Shown here: one piece after another, positions 17,087-26,200 of the stretch | Layout: each line of letters opens with the position of its first letter | Position numbering within the stretch: the stretch's first letter is position 1 | The notes under the pieces: model-generated | Seen by the model: the letters and a program-made list of their open reading frames with translations, nothing else | What the model was told of the DNA's origin: nothing | Database searches by the model: none | Translations under genes and position numbers: made by a program | Assembly: GCA_002371115.1 (NCBI GenBank) | Contig: DFFY01000017.1 | Span: 1-41,291, forward strand | Length of the DNA: 41,291 nucleotides | Direction: 5' to 3' | Source of the DNA: Bacteroidales bacterium UBA3764 | GTDB taxonomy: Bacteria > Bacteroidota > Bacteroidia > Bacteroidales > UBA932

Positions 17087-18829
17087 TTATCGTAATAATA
17101 TAGTTTGCCAGGTATTGGGTTTTGAAATATCAGAAAGGGTAAAAGTTTCCTGCTTTCCAGAAGAAGAAAGCGTTGCAAATAACGGTATTCGGTCTCCGTC
17201 AACCGGTGATCCCAGTTCCTTCAACGGAATCGCAGCCTCTGCTGCAAAGCCTGACTGCTGCATACGGGTCTTCCCTCTGCGGACAGAGACAGGAGCTGAA
17301 GAAGATGAAGACAGTGTCATGGAGCAGGTCCCGTTTCCGTTCTTTTTGAGCAGTTTGAGATCCAGGCGAGGATCTGTTCCTGACGGGCACACAAACTCAG
17401 AGAGCAGGTACAGATACTGTTCATCCCGACTGGCACGGATGATTACCTCGGCTCCGTCCGGCGTGCTTAAGAATAACAAGTCCTCATTCTTCCATTCGGA
17501 AGAATTGCCGTCACATGTGACTGCGGATTTTGCAGCATCGATCCTGTGATTGAGCCAGAACAAGCCAATCTGCATACCACTGTTCCCATGCATGGCTGCG
17601 GCCAAGGTATGAGGCGATGTCCGTTCCATGCATCCCCAGTATCCCTTCTCTTCAAAAGGTGTGTACCAACGGCTGTCCCAGTTTTCCGTCGAATTGTACC
17701 CGCCCTCGCTGTCTACGATTTTCATGCTGAACAGGCTGCTCCGTCCACATGACAGGACGACTTCACCTGATGGAAATACTTCAATATAGCCGGCTGCGCC
17801 TTTGACAACGCTGCTGAGCCGCTTTTCCGGACCGGCACTTTCTTCACCGAGGTTTTTCCATTCGAAGCCGTCATTCCACACCAGCGACATCCTGCAGTAC
17901 GAACTGCCTTTGATGGACGCAGGCGTTTCCAGACGGTCTTCCAAAAAGCCCAGCAATGTTTTCCCGTCATTCAGAATCCGGAAACAAGGCATCTGGTCCG
18001 TATAGATTTTCTGTCCCGTATATTCTGTATTGTCTCCGTCATAAAGGTACTTGTACAAGCGGCAGCAACGAACCTTCTCAGACCAAGTCACGCCTCTGTC
18101 TTCGGAGACAATGACCGATGTGCCCGAATTACGGGTCTGCGGCGTAGCATCGGTAAAATAACACTGAACTCTGCCGTCCGGCAGAACAAGCAGATAGGGT
18201 TCCCAATTGGGGCCTTCGTAAATCGTACGAGGCTGACTCCACGTCTTGCCGTTATCTTTACTGCGAATCAGCATCAAGCCTCCGCCAATCCCCTTTGCAT
18301 AGTTTTTCTCTTCCCGATAGGAACATACCGCAAGGATTTCACCATCCGCCAAAACGACCGCATCCATATTGACGAAACGCCGGATGTCTTCGGCCCCGTC
18401 AATGGTGACGGCATACGGCGAATATAGCATGACGGGGTCAGACCATTCTACCAGATCATTGCTTCGGGTCAGGTAAACCCGGGACCCAAACTCTCCCCCA
18501 TGATAGAACATGAGATACGTTCCATCCGCCACCTTCTTGATTCTGGGATAGACAGCCGTCTTCTGTTCAACGCTCACCGACGCGGGCGCCGCGGCCGTCA
18601 AAATCGCATGAGGGATCACTGTACGACAGCTCCAGATGGGTTGCAGACAACTGCCGCCCGTTTCCTCTGCATGGGAATTCTTGACGACCGGAGCCTGCAT
18701 ATAATCATCGTAACGATGCAGGAGAACGTCCTCTGCATCAACGGATGCCGGGGCACCTTCCCCGCCCCCGTTCTTGGAGCAGGACAGGGCAAGCAATATC
18801 CCTCCGATAAATAGGATTCTTTTATTCAC
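17087..18829 (-). CDS. Sialidase-fold (BNR/Asp-box) lipoprotein with C-terminal CBM9-like domain
   Basis: The 580-residue product has lipid Cys17 (LLALSC). Residues about 90-430 form a six-bladed sialidase-type propeller. Asp-box motifs are SKDNGKTW and SEDRGVTW, and conserved stretches include YPRIKK, FVNMDAVV, GPNWEPYLL and QCYFTDATPQ. Residues about 435-580 (VTCDGNSSEWKNED ... EQYLYLLSEF) resemble carbohydrate-binding family 9. The FRIP motif of true sialidases is replaced by YPRIKK, so GH33 activity should not be assumed; an exo-acting enzyme of a related clan, such as a GH93-like one, or an undescribed family is possible. Homologous propellers occur twice in the preceding gene, 1 nt away, implying action on the same glycan. 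Confidence 0.82.
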   Translation of the reverse strand: MNKRILFIGGILLALSCSKNGGGEGAPASVDAEDVLLHRYDDYMQAPVVKNSHAEETGGSCLQPIWSCRTVIPHAILTAAAPASVSVEQKTAVYPRIKKVADGTYLMFYHGGEFGSRVYLTRSNDLVEWSDPVMLYSPYAVTIDGAEDIRRFVNMDAVVLADGEILAVCSYREEKNYAKGIGGGLMLIRSKDNGKTWSQPRTIYEGPNWEPYLLVLPDGRVQCYFTDATPQTRNSGTSVIVSEDRGVTWSEKVRCCRLYKYLYDGDNTEYTGQKIYTDQMPCFRILNDGKTLLGFLEDRLETPASIKGSSYCRMSLVWNDGFEWKNLGEESAGPEKRLSSVVKGAAGYIEVFPSGEVVLSCGRSSLFSMKIVDSEGGYNSTENWDSRWYTPFEEKGYWGCMERTSPHTLAAAMHGNSGMQIGLFWLNHRIDAAKSAVTCDGNSSEWKNEDLLFLSTPDGAEVIIRASRDEQYLYLLSEFVCPSGTDPRLDLKLLKKNGNGTCSMTLSSSSSAPVSVRRGKTRMQQSGFAAEAAIPLKELGSPVDGDRIPLFATLSSSGKQETFTLSDISKPNTWQTILLR

Positions 18830-18830
18830 T

Positions 18831-21632
18831 TTATGGCTTTACCAATTGATACTGACATATTTGAATTCCATTCTTCCCATGCATGGCGGCAACAATCCGA
18901 TCTTCAGAAATAACCTCCGTCGCACCCCAATACCCACCATCTTCCGGAAGCGCATCAAGCCATCCAGTTTTCCACTGCTCGCCCGGGAAAAGCGTTCCTT
19001 GCTCTGACAGAAGTTTAAGCCACAGACGCCCGCCTCTATTACAAGACAGAACCACTTCGCCGGAGGGGAAGACCGACACATAGCCCGCAGCACCTATCAT
19101 GACATTGGAAATTCGGCGCGATGGGCCTGCCGTGTTCTCTCCCAAATCCACCCAATCCAGTCCATCCTGGTACACTACCGACATCTTGCAATAGCTCTGT
19201 CCTTGATTGGACAAAGGGCGTTCCAACCTGGCTTCCAGAAAGCCAATGATTGTCTTCCCATCTTTCAGGACGCGGAATGACGGCATCTGGTCAGTAAAGA
19301 TACGGGTCCCCAAATAGTCCTCATGGGGTCCGTCGTACAAGTATTTGAACTGGCGGGAACAACGGATCTTTGGGCTCCAGGTCTTACCGCCGTCGGAAGA
19401 GACCATCACCGAAGTTCCGGAATTCCGGCACTGGGGTGTAGCATCGGTAAAGTAGCATTGGACACGCCCGTCCGGGAGCAGAAGCAGATAAGGTTCCCAG
19501 TTCATACCGTCGTAAATCTGTTGAGGAGCGCTCCAGGTTTTTCCATTGTCAGAACTACGGATGAGCATCAATCCTCCGCCGACGCCTCTGCTATAATGCC
19601 TTTCCGCACGATAAGAACACACCATGAGGATATCCCCATCCGGAAGTACAACCGCATCCGGATTGACGAAACGCCGAATGTCCTCTTCGCCATCTATGAC
19701 GATTTTCTTCGGAGAGAAAAGCATCCTGGGTTTACTCCATGTCATCAAATCATCGCTATCCATACAGAACACCCGTGAACCGAAACGGCCGCCATGGTAA
19801 AAGAGGATATAACGCCCGTCCGCCATTTTTTTGATACGAGGATACATGCACGGATGCTGTTCCTTGGACGGCAATGGAATATCTTTCCCTAAGATTGTTT
19901 CCGGTAACAGGACATCCGAACCTGCTACTTTCCGAAGGAATGGTTTCCGGATTTCTTCATCGCTTGTTTCTGCCGATGCCTGGTTTGCCAAACACACGCG
20001 CGGCCAACTTTGCGGTTCCTTGGAAGAGACTCCGGTAAAGATATCGCCTGCAATGCTGGCATAAAACGCCATGGTGCCTTCCGGACGGAGCCCCATGAGC
20101 GGCATGGGAATCGCTACCTCGGCGAGATAACCGTCTCTTCCATCCCTTGTCATTCCCTCCCGGCAGACAACTGTAATGCCGTTCTCTCCAGAGATAAGTC
20201 CCTGCCTTCCGACACTGAATGAGACGGAATGTCCTTTTGAGAGTTTCTTGACCTTTGCGTCGTGGAGGGAGATATCTATGGGAGAGTCGCCCACTTGTTC
20301 GGCCAGGATATAGAGCGTTTCCCCGTCATTGGCGAACCGGAAAATGGTCTCCGTGGGATGATCGGATCCGATAAAAAACGCTTCGGTATGCTTCCATTCC
20401 CGATTGTCCCCATCGACCGTAGTCTGCTGTAGTGGTGCATCAACGCGGTGATTCAAGTAGGCCATGCCCATCAGGAGGCCTTCTTTGTTGTCCATGGCAA
20501 ACGCGAGATGATGATCGTCAACGGCCTCACATGTTGCCCATACTCCTCTGCGGTCAAAGGGCTGGAGCCAGTCTTTGTCCCAATTCTTCCCGTTGAAATG
20601 ACGGGCTGTATGGTCTCCGACCTTCAGGGACTGGTAGCCGCCGATTCCAGTGGAAATAACCACCTCCCCGGAGGGGAATGTTGCAATGTATCCTGCATTT
20701 CCCCGCCAGAGATTCTTTTTCTTGTCGGCCGGTCCCTCTGAATCCTCACCCAAATCTTTCCATTCCGCCCCTTCATTCCACACCAGCGAAACATTGTAGA
20801 TGCTCGAGGTCCCTGCGCCGTCCGGTTCCAAGCGAGCCTCTTCAATGCCAAAGAGCGTTTTGCCATCGTTCAGCACCCGGAAAACCGGCATCTGGTCTGT
20901 GAAGATGCGCTCATCCTTGTCCCAGTACTTGAACTGCCGGCAAATCCTTTTCTTCGCCGACCAAGTCTTTCCACCATCGAAAGATTCGATGAGGGATGTG
21001 CCGCTGTTCCGAGTCTGCGGTGTCGCATCCGTAAAATAGCATTGCAAACGCCCATCGGGCAAGGAAAGCAGGTATGGCTCCCAATTGGGCCCCTCATAGA
21101 TGAGTTGCTGCTTACCCCAGCTCTCTCCGTAATCACTGCTTCTTACGAGTACGATTCCGCAACCTTCTCCGCGGGTGTAACCGGCTTCAGCCCGGTAGGA
21201 AATGGCTGCGAGAATCTCCCCGCCAGGCATCACGACGGCATCGACTGTGGTATAGCGCCGCCAGTCTGTCTTCCCGTTCAGGGTGATTTTCTCAGGACCA
21301 GCCATCCGGACACGACCATACCATCTCAGATAGTCATCGCTTACGAGAGAATAGACACGGGATCCGGTTTGTCCGCCTTGAACAAAAAGGATATAACGTC
21401 CGTCTTCCATTTTCTTGATTCTCGGGTAGAAGGGAGCTCGCTGCTCCGACGGTAAATCCTCGGGCAAAAACTCTGCGGTAGGATGCAGATAGGTATATCG
21501 GTGGATAGGCTCCAAGGAACTCCACTGCTCCTGCCCTGCGTGTGAATTCAAGCTACTCCCGGCCTTGTTCATATCCGCCCGGGTATGAATTAAGGTACCG
21601 AGAATCAAGAAAAAGAGAAGAGGTTGTGTCAT
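18831..21632 (-). CDS. Double sialidase-fold protein with internal CBM9-like domain, exported
   Basis: The 933-residue protein has an SPI-type signal (MTQPLLFFLILGTLIHTRA) without a lipobox. It contains propeller A (about 66-400), a CBM9-like module (about 405-550, VDGDNREWKHTEAFF) and propeller B (about 596-930). Both propellers carry YPRIKK, WEPYLL, QCYFTDATPQ and RNSGTS, plus Asp boxes (SSDYGESW and SFDGGKTW in A; SSDNGKTW and SSDGGKTW in B). B is closer to the next gene's propeller than to A: both share DIRRFVN, GVGGGLMLIRS-type wording and a YLYDG insertion that A lacks. This suggests the two genes arose by duplication and domain reshuffling. The gene starts 8 nt after the stop of the fimbrillin-FISUMP gene. 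Reaction unknown; probably two exo-acting sites on one chain. Confidence 0.82.
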   Translation of the reverse strand: MTQPLLFFLILGTLIHTRADMNKAGSSLNSHAGQEQWSSLEPIHRYTYLHPTAEFLPEDLPSEQRAPFYPRIKKMEDGRYILFVQGGQTGSRVYSLVSDDYLRWYGRVRMAGPEKITLNGKTDWRRYTTVDAVVMPGGEILAAISYRAEAGYTRGEGCGIVLVRSSDYGESWGKQQLIYEGPNWEPYLLSLPDGRLQCYFTDATPQTRNSGTSLIESFDGGKTWSAKKRICRQFKYWDKDERIFTDQMPVFRVLNDGKTLFGIEEARLEPDGAGTSSIYNVSLVWNEGAEWKDLGEDSEGPADKKKNLWRGNAGYIATFPSGEVVISTGIGGYQSLKVGDHTARHFNGKNWDKDWLQPFDRRGVWATCEAVDDHHLAFAMDNKEGLLMGMAYLNHRVDAPLQQTTVDGDNREWKHTEAFFIGSDHPTETIFRFANDGETLYILAEQVGDSPIDISLHDAKVKKLSKGHSVSFSVGRQGLISGENGITVVCREGMTRDGRDGYLAEVAIPMPLMGLRPEGTMAFYASIAGDIFTGVSSKEPQSWPRVCLANQASAETSDEEIRKPFLRKVAGSDVLLPETILGKDIPLPSKEQHPCMYPRIKKMADGRYILFYHGGRFGSRVFCMDSDDLMTWSKPRMLFSPKKIVIDGEEDIRRFVNPDAVVLPDGDILMVCSYRAERHYSRGVGGGLMLIRSSDNGKTWSAPQQIYDGMNWEPYLLLLPDGRVQCYFTDATPQCRNSGTSVMVSSDGGKTWSPKIRCSRQFKYLYDGPHEDYLGTRIFTDQMPSFRVLKDGKTIIGFLEARLERPLSNQGQSYCKMSVVYQDGLDWVDLGENTAGPSRRISNVMIGAAGYVSVFPSGEVVLSCNRGGRLWLKLLSEQGTLFPGEQWKTGWLDALPEDGGYWGATEVISEDRIVAAMHGKNGIQICQYQLVKP

Positions 21633-21640
21633 GGCGAGTA

Positions 21641-23776
21641 TTATTCAGGAATTCTCATGCAACGGACAGGAAGGCAGGCACTGCTCGCGCCAAAGCGTTT
21701 ATTAAGAGAGACATTATTATTCATAAATGTCACCTCAAACTGGCAGCCGGCCCAGCCGCCGGTTCCATAAGGATTGGAGCACCAAAGCCAGCCATACGTC
21801 CCGGCAGTAGTGGTCTTGGTTGTCCCGGCCACAATATCCGCCACCGAAGATGCCACAAACCCAGGCAGAGAGAAATATGTCCAGTCCGTATTGTTATATT
21901 TCAGTCTGGCACAATAGCCCTGCCTCGATGTCATATTCACGGTAAGACCAGAGTAATAGTAGGCCTGCGGCACCATATAACCAGCGGGGCACGGATCATA
22001 AACACTCTTTTCGAAGCCGGCGGCATAAGAGAAAATGCTTTCTGCACTGCTGATAGCGTATCCTGCAGGAGCACCCCATAGACGCACATTCTTCCCGTTC
22101 TGAGGCAGCGTGGACTTATTGCTTCCTGTCTCCTGCACTCTTTCCAGCGGATTGTCAAGCAGATATTGCACACTTGCATTTACGGCATCTCCGGAGTGGA
22201 AAAGCGCAGTCGCACCGTCAGCATATTTGGTTGTATTGTCAAGAAGAGGGAGAGGCTCTTTCCTGCCCCACTGATACAGAAGGCCATAAGTCATATAGGC
22301 TTGTCCAGCGTCTTGTTGACCCGCATCAGTGACAGGCAGCGCAAAAGGTGCCCCCAGATTTCGGTCCATCATCTGGAAGGTCTGGTCGCCAATCTTGAAT
22401 GTCAGATCCTGGATAGGACGGTTATTCGCTGCACCTCCTTCGTTTTTAACCCAAATATGGAAGGACCATACCGTCTTGTCGTCTTTCTTGAGGGCGACAA
22501 GTGCATTACCGCCTATGGCTTTACTTCCAGGCGTGACGCTGAGCGTATTGCCGCTAATACTTACACCACTGATTACCAGGGCCTTATGACTTTCATTGGT
22601 GATACTGTTACATGTAGCCCCTACGCGACGGTTTACCTCCCAGATAACTTCTGCGGTAAGACCCAGCTCCTCGGCGCTCTTTCCTGTGGCAGCACCGCTG
22701 CTGTAAGAAAAGCCTTCGTCAAAAGTATAACGAGGCGTAATGTCCACGGTCGTCACACCGTCCTTGGGCGCCAGGATACAGTTGGCGCTCCCGTAATAGA
22801 CGGTGAGCTGTGCCACCGGGAAACGGCCGACCTTGCCGGGATTGACCGTTATGGTATTCGACGTGGACTTCGTATATACGTTCCCTTCCATGTCCGTAAT
22901 GGTAAAACTCATGCCGTTGTAGGTCCCCACAGGAAGGAAAAAGAACCAACCCACAGCGCCGTTGAATCCGGGATTGGAACCGCTGAGCGCAGTACCGGGG
23001 TCATTGGAATTGACGGTGATGCTCTTCTCCGCATCCGAAGATCCACTCAGCGTTATGCTCCCGTCAGCAGGATTTATTAGCATCGTCCCGGAAATATACT
23101 TATCCGTCGTTATCTTTACCGAGGCAATTCGGATTCCACGACCCTGATAGTCGTTCAGGCGCAAATTCACCGCCCCGCACAGATTCTGGAACTGGAAACT
23201 GTCATCCGTCGATGATGCATACAACGGAAGATGAGGAACGATGCTGTTCTCCGAGAGATTGATCCCACCATCTTCATCCGTGTAGTATTTCAGATTCCCA
23301 TAGTACGCCAGCGTCGAGTGGTATGCCTGGGAACGGAATACACTCAAATCCACCGGAATCTTCCCTCCCTGCATCGCACCTGCCATCTCCGCGGGATAGA
23401 CTGCATAGCGCGTCTCATCCGTAACAACTGGACCCTGTGCCGTGAACGTCGCCGTGCTGCTCGACGCATCCAGCTTCGTCGTATAGACACTCCCGCTCTC
23501 CGAACTCGCGCCATACAGTTTGATCCCGTCTCCGTCCAACCAAAGAACATCCAGCTTGTTGGTATCATACACTTCACCCCACGCTGTCTTCGTTTCACTT
23601 GACGGAGCCGCAGGCTCCTCGTTGACAGGTGTCACACAGTATATCTCACCAGACGACATGGTCGGGACTTCATGGGTCACAGGTGAGGAGCTTTCCTCTC
23701 TGTTGCTCTCTTTCTGGCAGGATACAACCGCCACGGTAGCGGCAAAAGCCGCAACAATCATTAAATACTTTTTCAT
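21641..23776 (-). CDS. Fimbrillin-like / FISUMP domain lipoprotein
   Basis: The chosen ATG at 23776 gives MKKYLMIVAAFAATVAVVSC, a strong lipoprotein signal (lipid Cys20), and a 711-residue product. An upstream in-frame start at 23821 would overlap the small peptide gene and spoil the signal. Residues about 21-325 are the fimbrillin-like module, nearly identical to that of the SGNH fusion gene. Residues about 465-711 are a FISUMP domain (MDRNLGAPF, GLLYQWGRKEPLPL, DPCPAGYMVPQ, final LPVRCMRIPE). Unlike the paralogue it ends there, with no hydrolase. It is likely a surface adhesin or glycan-binding lipoprotein in the position usually filled by SusE/SusF-type proteins. Confidence 0.85.
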   Translation of the reverse strand: MKKYLMIVAAFAATVAVVSCQKESNREESSSPVTHEVPTMSSGEIYCVTPVNEEPAAPSSETKTAWGEVYDTNKLDVLWLDGDGIKLYGASSESGSVYTTKLDASSSTATFTAQGPVVTDETRYAVYPAEMAGAMQGGKIPVDLSVFRSQAYHSTLAYYGNLKYYTDEDGGINLSENSIVPHLPLYASSTDDSFQFQNLCGAVNLRLNDYQGRGIRIASVKITTDKYISGTMLINPADGSITLSGSSDAEKSITVNSNDPGTALSGSNPGFNGAVGWFFFLPVGTYNGMSFTITDMEGNVYTKSTSNTITVNPGKVGRFPVAQLTVYYGSANCILAPKDGVTTVDITPRYTFDEGFSYSSGAATGKSAEELGLTAEVIWEVNRRVGATCNSITNESHKALVISGVSISGNTLSVTPGSKAIGGNALVALKKDDKTVWSFHIWVKNEGGAANNRPIQDLTFKIGDQTFQMMDRNLGAPFALPVTDAGQQDAGQAYMTYGLLYQWGRKEPLPLLDNTTKYADGATALFHSGDAVNASVQYLLDNPLERVQETGSNKSTLPQNGKNVRLWGAPAGYAISSAESIFSYAAGFEKSVYDPCPAGYMVPQAYYYSGLTVNMTSRQGYCARLKYNNTDWTYFSLPGFVASSVADIVAGTTKTTTAGTYGWLWCSNPYGTGGWAGCQFEVTFMNNNVSLNKRFGASSACLPVRCMRIPE
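22790..23719 (-). repeat. Copy B of the near-identical coding repeat (fimbrillin-like module)
   Basis: This is the partner of 11668-12597 at a constant offset of 11122 bp in the same orientation. The match begins at the lipid cysteine codon and fades after the PVAQLTVYYG segment. Long identical blocks alternate with patches of scattered silent and replacement differences, as expected from duplication followed by partial gene conversion. Confidence 0.85.
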
Positions 23777-23787
23777 AAGGCAGTTGT

Positions 23788-23958
23788 TTACCATGACAGT
23801 TCTTCTGACTCGTAAGTCCAATAGGCACCTGTATCAGCTTCATCATTTCCTGCGGTGCCATCGACATTTGACCCCGTAAGTAATTGAGCCTCCATGTTGA
23901 TTCGCATAACACTTACAGAAGGATGCAAATACCTGGTTTTCATTTCTGTTTGTTTCAT
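23788..23958 (-). CDS. 56-residue Bacteroidota small peptide of unknown function
   Basis: ATG 23958 to TAA 23788 encodes 56 residues in the gap between the DUF5689 gene (12 nt upstream) and the fimbrillin-FISUMP gene (11 nt downstream). The pattern is basic start, hydrophobic middle, Gly/Asp-rich acidic tail: MKTRYLHPSVSVMRIN, then AQLLTGSNVDGTAG and an end rich in D, E, W and Y. This is the layout of short unannotated proteins common in Bacteroidales, often found beside outer-membrane or lipoprotein operons. A second ATG at 23943 starts exactly at MKTRYL and may be the true start. No signal peptide or membrane helix is seen. The function is not known. Confidence 0.65.
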   Translation of the reverse strand: MKQTEMKTRYLHPSVSVMRINMEAQLLTGSNVDGTAGNDEADTGAYWTYESEELSW

Positions 23959-23970
23959 CTTTGATAGTTT

Positions 23971-26199
23971 TTAGTTTTTGTTATATCTGATTGCAAAATA
24001 ATTCAAGGCAGAGTATTGTGCGGAGACAATGGTCCCGCCGTCATACGAGTCCTCCGTGCCGGCCCGGTTGTCGGCAGGAATCAAGCGGAGATAGACCTTG
24101 TCTTTGCCGAGGAGGCGTTCATCCTTCGGCAGGGTAAACGAAAACATCTTGAATCCGGGGCACTGCCACGGCTTCCGCTTATACACAATCGGAAAATCCG
24201 GTACAGTATAGGAGGAAACCTGCGTCCACTGTGATCCGTCAACGGAATACTCCACATTCCAATAACGGGGAGCACCGACCCCTTCTCCCAGACTGTTCTC
24301 GGCGCCGAACTGAACGGAAATCGGGAAATTTGACACCGTCAGTCCCTCCGTCGAGAAGGCAGCCTCCCACCATTTGGACGTGCTCCAGCCGCTCGCGGCC
24401 CAGGCAGAGCCGTTATCCATGTAAATCAAGCCGCTTTGCGAGACCAGGCTGTAAATATACCAATGGGCTGAATTCCCGGAGAAATCATAGACGCCGTTCC
24501 CGCCGGATGGATTGGAAATCTGTCCATTCTCCAACGGCCCGAGATGGCTCCAGTCACGCCAGGTCGCCATACTTTGCGCCTTGCCGCCGGAAATCAGCCG
24601 GAGCGTTCCTTTCACCGCGTTGTCGGAAACCGGATTTGCTACCGGAGGGTAAGTAGCGTAAATAACATTCGAGGACACGTTTTTCACAAGCGCGGAGAAT
24701 GAGGCATTATAATAGCGCACCTCCATCAGTATGGATGAGAAACCGTCCTCCAAGTCGGAGGCAATTTGGATGTCTTGACGGGAAACCGGGCGGATCTGAT
24801 ACCTTCCGATATCGCCGACATCATGGATATAATCCTGTCCAGTCCCGGCCGCAATCTGACGGGAAGCCAATTCATTGTCCCATTCGAAACTGTCAAGTGT
24901 CTCATGGACGATTACGCCTGTCACGCTGCCGCTTCCTTCAGGGAGCGGATACCCGTCGCGTTCCCATGCACAGCCCGTATTGCTGAGAAGATACGTCCCG
25001 TTTCCCTCTTTGTCCCTGAGAGGCATGGCATATTTGTTCAGGACGCTCTTGTAACGCAGGTCAACCGGCACGAAGGGGCCTTTTCGGAAAGGAATCTCGC
25101 AGTCTTTCAGGGTAACCAGCGTATAGATATCCGTGTCCGTCAATTCCGCAATGGTTTTCTCTTTCACGGGAACGGAATGGCTGTTCCCGGATACAGCGGA
25201 AAGGACGCAGGAGGCGGACAGACCTTCCAGGGCATAGCGCTCAGGGGATTCTTCCTTCTTGAGTACCAGCCCGTCCACCAGGATGGACACGGCATCATAC
25301 CGTTCCAGGATATTGTCCGGAGCACTGACGAAGCTGACCATCAGACCGGAAGAGGCGTCGGCGTCCTGTATATAAACCGTCCGTTGCGTACGGGTATCGT
25401 CCTGCAGGACAGGCGTTTGATTCACATTGTATGAGCCATTCCCCTCTTTGTTATCGCTGACGACGATTCCTTCCAACAAATAGTTGCCGGACAGCAGCGT
25501 CGCCGGACCTTGAGCGAGCTTTTTCAACTGACTGACAGAAATGGGAACAGGCTCTGACAGATTCCCTTTCTGATTAACGATCAGCCTGTCTTCGCTTCCG
25601 TCAGGGCTTGTAGCGATAATCTCTGCACTCCGGACTGAGGCTGTCTGATTCGGCGAGACATGGAGCAGAAGGTAATTATTTTGCTTTCGGATGCCGGAAA
25701 TCCAGCCCTGCTGGTCTCCGGAATAAGCAACTTTGAAGTTAATCGAAGCGTCATCCAGCAGCGTAATGATTTGTGCGGCGGCCATGCCGCCATCCGCTTC
25801 AACGCCCAGATAATGGCCCGAGAAAGAAATACCTTCTCCGAGAATTCCTTTCTGAAAGACAGGGATACATAAGGTCTTCCCCATCCGCCGGAGTGTGATT
25901 TCACCCTTCCGCAGAATGCTACGATTCAAGTCTTTGTGCAAACGGATGGTCATATCGCCTCTGCCCTGGACAACACCGTCCGGAGCATCCGACAAAAAGG
26001 AACACCAGTCTTGTCCGGCAGTCACTTCTGCCGTAAAATCGCCGTCCGAGAGGATATTCAGGCCGAATTCTCCGTCCATGGCATCCAGCACCAGTGACTC
26101 TTCAGTTGTTCCCAATTCAAATACGGCGACCTTTTCCTCCGTTTTCGTGCAGGAGAAGAGAAGACCGGCGGCAGCAAGTAGTATAATCAATCTTTTCAT
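23971..26199 (-). CDS. BACON / DUF5689 domain lipoprotein
   Basis: From ATG 26199 (MKRLIILLAAAGLLFSC, lipid Cys17) the product has 742 residues; this start leaves a 1-nt gap to the preceding stop. Residues about 20-220 are two BACON/Ig-like segments (GQDWCSFLSDAPDG; VSPNQTASVRSAEIIATSPDGS). Residues about 220-480 are DUF5689 (LLEGIVVSDNKEGN, TVYIQDADASSGLMV, YDAVSILVDGLVL). The remaining 250 residues are beta-rich and may be a galactose-binding-like sandwich (APRYWNVEYSVDGSQWTQVSSY). Proteins of this type are surface-exposed and often sit just after SusD, where they act as glycan-binding partners of the SusCD complex. No catalytic motif is seen. Confidence 0.85.
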   Translation of the reverse strand: MKRLIILLAAAGLLFSCTKTEEKVAVFELGTTEESLVLDAMDGEFGLNILSDGDFTAEVTAGQDWCSFLSDAPDGVVQGRGDMTIRLHKDLNRSILRKGEITLRRMGKTLCIPVFQKGILGEGISFSGHYLGVEADGGMAAAQIITLLDDASINFKVAYSGDQQGWISGIRKQNNYLLLHVSPNQTASVRSAEIIATSPDGSEDRLIVNQKGNLSEPVPISVSQLKKLAQGPATLLSGNYLLEGIVVSDNKEGNGSYNVNQTPVLQDDTRTQRTVYIQDADASSGLMVSFVSAPDNILERYDAVSILVDGLVLKKEESPERYALEGLSASCVLSAVSGNSHSVPVKEKTIAELTDTDIYTLVTLKDCEIPFRKGPFVPVDLRYKSVLNKYAMPLRDKEGNGTYLLSNTGCAWERDGYPLPEGSGSVTGVIVHETLDSFEWDNELASRQIAAGTGQDYIHDVGDIGRYQIRPVSRQDIQIASDLEDGFSSILMEVRYYNASFSALVKNVSSNVIYATYPPVANPVSDNAVKGTLRLISGGKAQSMATWRDWSHLGPLENGQISNPSGGNGVYDFSGNSAHWYIYSLVSQSGLIYMDNGSAWAASGWSTSKWWEAAFSTEGLTVSNFPISVQFGAENSLGEGVGAPRYWNVEYSVDGSQWTQVSSYTVPDFPIVYKRKPWQCPGFKMFSFTLPKDERLLGKDKVYLRLIPADNRAGTEDSYDGGTIVSAQYSALNYFAIRYNKN

Positions 26200-26200
26200 A

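Noticed and set aside
17087..21632. Calling these genes exo-alpha-sialidase (GH33)
   Set aside because: Asp boxes show the fold, but the FRIP motif is missing and no sialate pathway genes are nearby, so only the fold is claimed.
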